This document shows positions 32,387 through 37,687 of a stretch of DNA of 37,687 bases, one piece after another. Source of the DNA: an uncultured Microbacterium sp. GTDB lineage: Bacteria; Actinomycetota; Actinomycetes; Actinomycetales; Microbacteriaceae. The position numbers and the translations under genes were made by a program. Numbering within the stretch: position 1 is the stretch's first letter; each line of letters opens with the position of its first letter. The notes below the pieces were generated by a model, which was given only the letters and a program-made list of their open reading frames with translations, had not been told where the DNA came from and did not search any database. The stretch covers positions 1-37,687 of the forward strand of contig CANNEP010000024.1 of NCBI GenBank assembly GCA_947503655.1, given 5' to 3'.

Positions 32387-32873
32387 ATGCGCGGCGAAGC
32401 ACGGTGTGACGGTCAGCACCGTCGCCGTACGACTCCGAAATCAAGCCGCGCTCCGACACGATGTCGTGTACCAGCTTGCGCTCGTACGACGACATTGCGG
32501 GCAGGGAAGCCTGCGAAGCACCCTCATCGAGGCGAGCAATAGCGCGGTCGACGAGCTTCTCCAGCTCCTGCTGGCGTGCATCACGCGAGCCGCCGATATC
32601 CAGAATCACGCGGGAGAAGTGTCCCGTCTTGTTCTGCACGGCCAGGCGGGTGAGCTCCTGCAGTGCCTGCACGGTCTCGGGGTCTGAGAGCGTGCGCAGC
32701 GAGGTGCCGTCCGACTCTACCGAGACGTAGGCACGGCCCTGACGAACGTCGAGCTCAAGGTCGCCATCAATGTCGGCGATGTCAAGGAGACCCTCAATGT
32801 AGTCGGCGGCGATGTCGCCTTCTTGCTCGAGGTCTGCAGCCTCTACCGGCTGGTTCACGGGTGCGTCAGTCAT
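32385..32873 (-). CDS. jag: Jag/KhpB RNA-binding protein (KH and R3H domains)
   Basis: Cytoplasmic RNA-binding protein of 162 residues. After an acidic start, a KH-like domain spans about residues 20-95 (ADYIEGLLDIADIDGDLELD, TVQALQELTRLAVQN). The R3H domain is at the C terminus (MSSYERKLVHDIVSERGLIS, ESYGDGADRHTVLRRA). It lies between yidC and rsmG in the usual order. In other Gram-positives KhpB/Jag with KhpA binds many RNAs and affects cell division. Confidence 0.93.
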   Translation of the reverse strand: MTDAPVNQPVEAADLEQEGDIAADYIEGLLDIADIDGDLELDVRQGRAYVSVESDGTSLRTLSDPETVQALQELTRLAVQNKTGHFSRVILDIGGSRDARQQELEKLVDRAIARLDEGASQASLPAMSSYERKLVHDIVSERGLISESYGDGADRHTVLRRA

Positions 32874-32882
32874 CGTCGCCTC

Positions 32883-33965
32883 CTACTTCTTCGTGTCGTC
32901 GGGATTGGCATCGTCAGAACCGGTACCCGAGTTGTTCTGAGCGTTATTCTGCTTCTGAGCCTGCTTCTTGGCACGGTTCTTACCCATCGGCTGCTCGCGC
33001 TTGGGAGCCTGTGCCTTGCGCTGCTCAGCTTCTTCCAGCAGTCGCTGCTGCTCAGCCTCGTACTGCGCGATGGTGATGATGTTGCCCTTGGCGTCGAGTG
33101 CCTTGCCCTTCTTCAGCAGGCGAGCCTCGCGAGCCTTTGCGGCATCAGAACCAGGGGTCGGCATGTTGCGAATAACGATGAACTGCTGGCCCATGGTCCA
33201 CAGGTTCGAGATGAACCAGTAGATAACAACACCGAGCGGGAAGAAGACACCGGAGAAGACGAAGGCGAACGGAAGAACATAGAGCATGATCTTCTGGATC
33301 TGGTACGCCTGGCCGGTCTTGGCCTCGGGGGAGAGGTTCTTCGAGACGATCTGCAGCTGCGTGAAGAACTGCGACGCGATCATCAGCACGACGAGGATCA
33401 CGAGAATCGTGACCGTCATCTCCCATCCAGCGTTCTTCGCCTCGAGCGCACCCATGAGGGAGTCATGCAGTGACGCGGCGTCGAACAGCTTGGCGTCGTA
33501 GAACTGCTGCGTCAGCTTTTCGTTAAGCAGACCGACACCACCGTCGCCGGCCTTCGCGTGCTTCGTGACATCGTTAAGCACCGAGAACAGAGCGAAGAAG
33601 ATCGGCATCTGCACCAGAAGCGGAAGGCAGCCAGAAACCGGCGTGGTGCCGTGCTTCTTGTACAGCGCCATCGTCTCGCGGCTCATCGCCTCACGGCTGA
33701 GCTGATCCTTCTTGCCCTTGTACTTCGCCTGTACTTTTCGCAGTTCAGGAGCGATTTCCATCATACGACGCTGACTCTTAATCTGTTTCACCGTCAGCGG
33801 CACGAGGGCCGAACGCACGACGATAACGAGACCCACGATGGCAAGTACCCACGTGGTTCCACTAGCCGGATCCATGCCAACGGCAGTGAGCAACCAGTGC
33901 CAGGCGACCAGGATCGCTTCAACGGCCCACTTCAGGGGCCAGAGGATGATGGAAAACAGATCCAC
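32883..33965 (-). CDS. yidC: Membrane protein insertase YidC
   Basis: A 360-residue Oxa1/Alb3-family insertase for inner-membrane proteins. It has the N-terminal helix WPLKWAVEAILVAWHWLLTA, then VLAIVGLVIVVRSALVPLTV with the conserved hydrophilic-groove Arg, the coiled hairpin IKSQRRMMEIAPELRKVQAK, GCLPLLVQMPIFFALFSVLN and the helices ILVILVVLMIASQFFTQLQI and LYVLPFAFVFSGVFFPLGVV. The C-terminal tail is long, basic and Gln/Asn-rich (NRAKKQAQKQNNAQNN), which in Gram-positive YidC helps to bind ribosomes. Confidence 0.96.
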   Translation of the reverse strand: MDLFSIILWPLKWAVEAILVAWHWLLTAVGMDPASGTTWVLAIVGLVIVVRSALVPLTVKQIKSQRRMMEIAPELRKVQAKYKGKKDQLSREAMSRETMALYKKHGTTPVSGCLPLLVQMPIFFALFSVLNDVTKHAKAGDGGVGLLNEKLTQQFYDAKLFDAASLHDSLMGALEAKNAGWEMTVTILVILVVLMIASQFFTQLQIVSKNLSPEAKTGQAYQIQKIMLYVLPFAFVFSGVFFPLGVVIYWFISNLWTMGQQFIVIRNMPTPGSDAAKAREARLLKKGKALDAKGNIITIAQYEAEQQRLLEEAEQRKAQAPKREQPMGKNRAKKQAQKQNNAQNNSGTGSDDANPDDTKK

Positions 33966-33968
33966 GGA

Positions 33969-34322
33969 TCAGTCCTTTCCAGACGGCACGACAAACCCAC
34001 GCGGCGTGAGTCCGTGGCGAAAATGCGGATGAGGGGGAACGTCGTCTTCGCCGCCTTGAGCCCACGGGTGGCAGCGACCGATGCGTGCCGCGGCTTTCGC
34101 CGAACCCTTGAGCAGGCCATGTTGCTGCAGTGCACCAACGGCATAGGCGGAACAAGACGGATAGTACTTGCAGACGTCGCCATAGATCGGGGAGATCACG
34201 GCGCGATACGCAGTCATAACGCCAACAGCCGCATTACGCGGCCACAGGGGAAGAGAACGGAAGAAGTCACGCGCCGCGAAATGATCGGTGCCGCGAGCGT
34301 ACGCAGGAAGTGCGCTCGTCAT
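33969..34322 (-). CDS. yidD: Membrane protein insertion efficiency factor YidD
   Basis: A 117-residue YidD protein with the family signature YRAVISPIYGDVCKYYPSCS, then AYAVGALQQHG and RIGRCHPWAQGG. Its ATG overlaps the rnpA stop (ATGA), and three bases separate its stop from yidC. It is thought to aid YidC-dependent insertion at the membrane face. Confidence 0.93.
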   Translation of the reverse strand: MTSALPAYARGTDHFAARDFFRSLPLWPRNAAVGVMTAYRAVISPIYGDVCKYYPSCSAYAVGALQQHGLLKGSAKAAARIGRCHPWAQGGEDDVPPHPHFRHGLTPRGFVVPSGKD

Positions 34323-34654
34323 GATGCCTTCTTCTCCAAAGATCGTCGTACCTCTGCACGCAGCGACTGGAAATCAGTACCGGCAGACGACGGAAGGGCG
34401 CGGATGACAACATCCGCGCCCACACGCACCGAAGGCAGTGCTTCGGCACAAATCGCCTTGAGGCGACGGCGAATCGTATTGCGTGCGACTGCCGTGCCTA
34501 CCTGCTTGCTCACGATGAAACCAAAACGCGCCGGACGATCATCACCCGTGTGGGTGACATACGTCACAGTGTGCGCGCCTGCACCTCGAACACCGCGTCG
34601 GACGACTGCTTTATAGTCGGCTCCGCGGGTGATGCGATGCGGTCTCGCGAGCAC
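34319..34654 (-). CDS. rnpA: Ribonuclease P protein component
   Basis: The protein subunit of RNase P, which matures the 5' end of tRNAs; 111 residues. It shows the early segment HRITRGADYKAVVRRG, the RNR-type motif VARNTIRRRLKAICAE and the C-terminal DVVIRALPSSAGTDFQSLRA. The start is a GTG at 34654, eight bases after the rpmH stop, so it is likely coupled to rpmH. Confidence 0.94.
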   Translation of the reverse strand: MLARPHRITRGADYKAVVRRGVRGAGAHTVTYVTHTGDDRPARFGFIVSKQVGTAVARNTIRRRLKAICAEALPSVRVGADVVIRALPSSAGTDFQSLRAEVRRSLEKKAS

Positions 34655-34662
34655 CGCGAGTT

Positions 34663-34800
34663 TTACGCCGAAAGCTCGACGCGACCCTTTGCACGACGTG
34701 CAGAAAGGATCGCGCGGCCCGCGCGGGTGCGCATGCGGGCGCGGAAGCCGTGCTTCTTGGCGCGGCGGCGGTTGTTCGGCTGGAAAGTACGCTTGCTCAT
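34663..34800 (-). CDS. rpmH: 50S ribosomal protein L34
   Basis: Forty-five residues beginning [20 protein letters not shown] and continuing [20 protein letters not shown], the near-invariant L34 sequence. The ATG at 34800 is preceded by GGAG. It is first in the minus-strand operon running to rsmG, divergent from dnaA, as in most bacteria. Confidence 0.97.
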   Translation of the reverse strand: MSKRTFQPNNRRRAKKHGFRARMRTRAGRAILSARRAKGRVELSA

Positions 34801-35107
34801 GGGGTCACTCCGGAGATGCAGTCACCGGGACGAGTGCTTCCGGGGACTTTACGGACAAAGGTTGATGCACCCGTATCGGGGCATAAGTCAACCGATTTAG
34901 GCTACGACTTTCCCGGCCAACAAGCAAACTGAGACGCGAAAGTGTGATTATCCCCACCTTCGGCCCATACCCCCGAAGACACGCACAAATCCGCCGTAGA
35001 GTAGAGGTTGCTCTTGTAATCCGGGCTCGCTAACGTTGCACAATCACCGGGTTATCCACAGCATGAACTCAGGTTCATTGCGCACTTCCGTTGGGGGAAA
35101 CACAGCC
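34801..35107. other. rpmH-dnaA divergent promoter region with DnaA boxes
   Basis: About 300 bases holding the promoters of both operons, which I cannot place confidently. A perfect DnaA box TTATCCACA is at 35052-35060, 48 bases before the dnaA start, and TTATCCCCA (8 of 9) is at 34948-34956. Together they suggest autoregulation of dnaA and local DnaA binding. Confidence 0.7.
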
Positions 35108-36505
35108 ATGACGCAGCACGACATTCCGGATGTTCCTGTCTGGAAAGCCGTCATGCAGCAGCTTGCGACCGATGACCGCGTCACTCCGCAAATGCATGGC
35201 TTCCTCAACCTTGCCGTCGCGCAGGGCGTCATGGGCGGAATGCTCTACATCCTGGTTCCGAACGACCTGACGGCTGGCCAACTCAAGCGCATTAAGCAGC
35301 CGATGAGTGAAGCTCTCGCCGCTGTCGGCGGCAACGAGGCCACCGGGTTCCGCATTGCGGTTGACCCTGATCTCAACGAAACGCAGATCACAGCACCGGT
35401 CACGGTGCACGAGACGCCGATTCCGCGTCCGATTGAAGAGCCGGCTCCGGAACCAGTACAGACGCACAATTCACGTCACGACACGAGACTGAATCCGAAA
35501 TACACGTTCGACAGCTTCGTTATTGGTCAGTCAAACCGTTTTGCGCACGCCGCTGCCGTCGCTGTTGCTGAAGCCCCGGCCAAGGCCTACAACCCGCTCT
35601 TCATTTACGGCGACTCGGGCCTCGGCAAGACTCACCTGTTGCACGCGATCGGCGATTACGCGATCAATCTCTACGCCGGCGTGCGTGTTCGCTATGTTTC
35701 CAGCGAAGAATTCACCAACGACTTCATCAACTCCATCGCTAACAACCGTGGTTCCGCCTTCCAAGCCCGCTACCGCGATGTCGACATTCTGCTGATTGAT
35801 GACATTCAGTTCTTGCAGGGCCGCGCTGAGACGCAAGAGGCGTTCTTCCACACCTTCAACACCCTGCACGACCACGACAAGCAGGTGGTGATCACGAGTG
35901 ACGTGGCGCCGAAGCTGCTGACCGGCTTCGAAGACCGCATGCGTTCGCGCTTCGAGTGGGGCCTCATCACCGACGTGCAGGCGCCCGACCTCGAGACCCG
36001 TATCGCGATTCTGCGAAAGAAGGCGCAGAGCGAGCGCCTGCAGATTCCTGATGAGGTGCTCACCTACATCGCCACGATGGTGTCGTCGAACATTCGCGAG
36101 CTCGAGGGTGCGCTCATCCGTGTTTCGGCGTTCGCGAGCCTCAACCGTTCGACGCTCGACATGGGCTTGGCCCAGACCGTGCTGCGCGACATCGTCGACC
36201 AGACCGAAGCGAATGTCATTTCACCGACCGACATCATCACGGTGACGGCCCAGTACTTTAAGTTCACGGTTGACGACCTCTACGGTTCGAGCCGTTCGCA
36301 GGGGGGGGCCCCCGCACGACAGATCGCGATGTACCTGTGCCGTGAGCGTACGAGCCTGTCGCTGCCGAAGATCGGTCAGCTCTTTGGCGGCCGCGACCAC
36401 ACCACGGTCATGTACGCGTACAAGAAGATCGCTGAGCTCATGAAGGAGCGCCGCTCGATCTACAACCAGGTCACGGAGATCACCGCGCAACTCAGCCGCC
36501 GCTGA
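35108..36505 (+). CDS. dnaA: Chromosomal replication initiator DnaA
   Basis: AAA+ initiator of 465 residues that opens oriC. Domain I begins VPVWKAVMQQL, a short Pro/Glu-rich linker follows, and domain III has Walker A GDSGLGKTH and Walker B ILLIDDIQFL. Domain IV has the DnaA-box-reading signature SLPKIGQLFGGRDHTTVMYA. Actinobacterial DnaA often has a long linker; here it is short. The frame is open upstream to 35036; I chose the ATG at 35108 from homology because upstream starts overlap a DnaA box. Ribosome site support is only moderate (GGGGGA eleven or so bases upstream). Confidence 0.96.
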   Translation: MTQHDIPDVPVWKAVMQQLATDDRVTPQMHGFLNLAVAQGVMGGMLYILVPNDLTAGQLKRIKQPMSEALAAVGGNEATGFRIAVDPDLNETQITAPVTVHETPIPRPIEEPAPEPVQTHNSRHDTRLNPKYTFDSFVIGQSNRFAHAAAVAVAEAPAKAYNPLFIYGDSGLGKTHLLHAIGDYAINLYAGVRVRYVSSEEFTNDFINSIANNRGSAFQARYRDVDILLIDDIQFLQGRAETQEAFFHTFNTLHDHDKQVVITSDVAPKLLTGFEDRMRSRFEWGLITDVQAPDLETRIAILRKKAQSERLQIPDEVLTYIATMVSSNIRELEGALIRVSAFASLNRSTLDMGLAQTVLRDIVDQTEANVISPTDIITVTAQYFKFTVDDLYGSSRSQGGAPARQIAMYLCRERTSLSLPKIGQLFGGRDHTTVMYAYKKIAELMKERRSIYNQVTEITAQLSRR

Positions 36506-36548
36506 CACACACGATCAATCTCAGCGCGTTAAATCTCGCGAAAACCTC

Positions 36549-36586
36549 GAAAACCCGGCTTCTCATCGCGAAGTCGGGTTTTTTAG
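36549..36586 (+). terminator. Rho-independent terminator of dnaA
   Basis: AAACCCGGCTTC pairs with GAAGTCGGGTTT (one G-U) around an eight-base loop, followed by a T run. It lies about 45 bases after the dnaA stop. Confidence 0.85.
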
Positions 36587-36930
36587 TTGTCAGAAACGAT
36601 TCTCTGCTCTCGGTCGGCGCTCTTATGCCCCGCAGCGATGCCTACTGTCCCGCACAGGGCTCAATTCCCTCCGGGCGCACCCAATATCGGCCCATCGCTC
36701 ACAGCGACGCTCAGCGCCCTATTTCGTCGATTTTGACTTCGGAACCATCAGCCGCGGTCAAAAAGTGCCGAAATAGGTCGTCAGAAACGATTCTCCCGAG
36801 CGCCCCAAAATCGCTCATCGGGTATGAAATGACCTCTAACGCGTCGAAATTCGAGACATCAAAAATGACCTGCACGTCGAAAAAGCCCCTCAGAGGGCCT
36901 GCGACGCGCCCGAGAAGCCCGAAAAACCGA
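36587..36930. other. Left flank of oriC: short repeats and a nested hairpin
   Basis: No gene seen. The 16-mer GTCAGAAACGATTCTC occurs at 36589-36604 and 36780-36795. AAATGACCT plus a following ACG.GTCGAAA occurs at 36827-36849 and, slightly shortened, at 36863-36884. A nested inverted repeat spans 36718-36777. Confidence 0.65.
36718..36777. repeat. Nested inverted repeat beside oriC
   Basis: Outer arms CCTATTTCG (36718-36726) and CGAAATAGG (36769-36777) and inner arms TTTTGAC (36731-36737) and GTCAAAA (36757-36763) would fold into one interrupted hairpin. Its 19-base loop carries the octamer CGGAACCA (36740-36747). Confidence 0.6.
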
Positions 36931-36934
36931 GTTT

Positions 36935-37230
36935 CACACAGTGTGGATAACTTGTGGATAAATCCGATTTCCTGTCGACGGATTGTGAACGGAATGACAA
37001 GGCCTGTGGAGAACTTGTGATTTCACACGGTTTTCCACAGGCTTGTTATTCCGCGGAATTACACCGCTTTCCACAACTGACAGCGTTGTAATTCCTTACT
37101 CTCGCTTGGGATCCACAGAGTTGTCCACAGTATCCACAGCTGTTAACACTGTTAACCAAATCTCTCTCAATAAGCAGGACTTCCGATGACCCTGACGGAT
37201 TTTGCTGTGAGCTGTGGCTTGTCCACACAG
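36935..37230. other. oriC: Chromosomal replication origin oriC
   Basis: The DNA between dnaA and dnaN turns AT-richer and fills with DnaA boxes: TGTGGATAA at 36942-36950 and 36953-36961; TTGTCCACA at 37121-37129 and 37219-37227; and near-matches at 37005-37013, 37031-37039, 37067-37075, 37109-37117 and 37130-37138. Orientation changes from TGTGGA to TCCACA near 37020, giving two facing groups. TGTTAACACTGTTAACC at about 37140-37156 is a candidate easily melted segment. Confidence 0.92.
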
Positions 37231-37276
37231 TGGCGCTAGTGTTGTAACCCCAAGCAGGGAGTTCAAGGGAGCGAAC

Positions 37277-37687
37277 GTGAAGTTCCACGTGAATCGCGAC
37301 GTTTTCAGCGAAGCCGTCTCGTTCGTCGTCAAGTTGTTGCCGCAGCGCAACCCGCAGCCGATCCTGGCCGGAGTGCTTATCGAAGCAACTGACGAGGGTT
37401 TGTCGTTGTCGGCATTCGACTACGAAGCGTCTGCGCGTACCGTCATCGAAGCAACAATTGACGAGCCGGGCACGATCCTGGTTCACGGCCGTTTGCTCTC
37501 CGACATCGCGAGCCGGTTGCCGAATGCTCCCATCGAGCTCGCGACACAGGAAGACGGCGGCATTTTGCTGACGTGCGGATCCGCACGTTTCACGCTGGCG
37601 TCCATGCCGGTTGCGGAATACCCGGCTATCCCCGAAGTGACGGGTGAGTCTGGTCTCGTTACCGCTGAAGAATTTGCCACCGCCATT
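37277..37687 (+). CDS. dnaN: DNA polymerase III beta clamp, 3' end outside window
   Basis: Sliding clamp subunit; the first 137 codons are visible. It starts with the GTG at 37277, preceded by GGGAGC, and reads MKFHVNRDVFSEAVSFVVKL, LPQRNPQPILAGVLIEA, LSLSAFDYEASA and PVAEYPAIPE, typical of DnaN domain 1. The family is about 380 residues, so roughly a third is present. Position directly after oriC is standard. Confidence 0.96.
   Translation, partial: MKFHVNRDVFSEAVSFVVKLLPQRNPQPILAGVLIEATDEGLSLSAFDYEASARTVIEATIDEPGTILVHGRLLSDIASRLPNAPIELATQEDGGILLTCGSARFTLASMPVAEYPAIPEVTGESGLVTAEEFATAI

Larger units (their letters stand above)
1577..36747. repeat. Over-represented octamer TGGTTCCG/CGGAACCA (32 copies by hand count)
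   Basis: TGGTTCCG starts on the plus strand at 1925, 5934, 8537, 9762, 11765, 13077, 18790, 19389, 21447, 23224, 23257, 24499, 25004, 25044, 25658, 27120, 27859, 35254 and 35749. CGGAACCA starts at 1577, 3360, 14498, 15228, 15813, 21621, 22853, 23702, 25560, 27219, 27846, 35448 and 36740. Six copies are in intergenic DNA (1577, 15813, 21621, 27846, 27859, 36740). Base composition alone (about 63% GC assumed) predicts roughly 1.5. Copies in genes are read as W-F-R, G-S, V-P, G-T or E-P, so no single codon pair explains them. Confidence 0.7.

Noticed and set aside
1577..36747. Reading the octamer as KOPS or Chi
   Set aside because: The whole window lies on one side of oriC yet the orientation is 19 to 13, far less skewed than FtsK-orienting or Chi-type motifs. 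Kept only as a listed alternative.
36625..37020. Open frame in the dnaA-dnaN gap
   Set aside because: It crosses hairpins and DnaA boxes, has no ribosome site and no protein-like composition.
37279..37294. parS-like sequence at the start of dnaN (contains TTCCACGTGAAT)
   Set aside because: At least three mismatches to the 16-base consensus, two of them in the conserved arms. It is better explained by the codons for the conserved FHVN start of DnaN.
1..37687. CRISPR arrays, tRNA or rRNA genes, insertion sequences, prophage
   Set aside because: I looked for regular spaced repeats, cloverleaf-type sequences and transposase motifs and saw none. Short tRNA-like structures could still be missed by eye.

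Overview
The window reads as a chromosomal segment of a high-GC actinobacterium, most likely Microbacteriaceae (Microbacterium or a close relative). It lies immediately to one side of the replication origin. The evidence is the order trxB-trxA / parB-parA / rsmG-jag-yidC-yidD-rnpA-rpmH / dnaA-oriC-dnaN, the actinobacterial families DUF6049, DUF6458 and DUF7059, perfect parS sites and DnaA boxes. I see no tRNA, rRNA, CRISPR array, insertion sequence or phage gene.

Layout. (1) 1-4500 is an accessory locus. A partial aldehyde dehydrogenase and a GAF-type activator flank an AAA/P-loop kinase-like gene and a decayed yczE/yczR (MocR-regulator plus membrane protein) pair. (2) 4500-15460 is a complete type IV pilus locus: major pilin, two minor prepilins, a PilX-like protein carrying a beta-helix-like region, pilD, pilM, pilN, pilO, pilT and pilC, with pilB convergent on the other strand. 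(3) 15460-21580 is mostly minus-strand: a peroxidase-like remnant, a two-component system, a lipoprotein/DUF3060 pair that looks like one frameshifted gene, CCA-adding enzyme, a small membrane protein and a large methyltransferase. (4) 21750-27880 is plus-strand: a small secreted protein, luxS, a DUF6049 exported protein, murJ, trxB and trxA, closed by a very strong terminator. (5) 27930-34800 is the parS/parAB region and the rsmG-jag-yidC-yidD-rnpA-rpmH operon. It holds eight parS sites, a small membrane protein and a decayed gene. (6) 34800-37687 holds dnaA, oriC with many DnaA boxes, and the start of dnaN.

How it works together. The pilus genes supply pilin, peptidase, inner platform (PilM/N/O/C) and both motors (PilB, PilT), which suffices for a monoderm type IV pilus. 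ParA/ParB with the parS cluster would segregate the origin. DnaA acts at the adjacent oriC. RnpA/RpmH/YidC/YidD/Jag form the usual RNA-processing and membrane-insertion cluster.

The most striking signal is not a gene. By hand count the octamer TGGTTCCG (CGGAACCA on the other strand) occurs 32 times, against about 1.5 expected from base composition. It falls in several reading frames and in intergenic DNA. An inverted pair forms the trxA terminator, and one copy sits in the loop of a hairpin beside oriC. Density and context resemble the DNA uptake sequences of Neisseriaceae and Pasteurellaceae, and the window also encodes a type IV pilus. This is a hypothesis; codon-pair bias is the main alternative.
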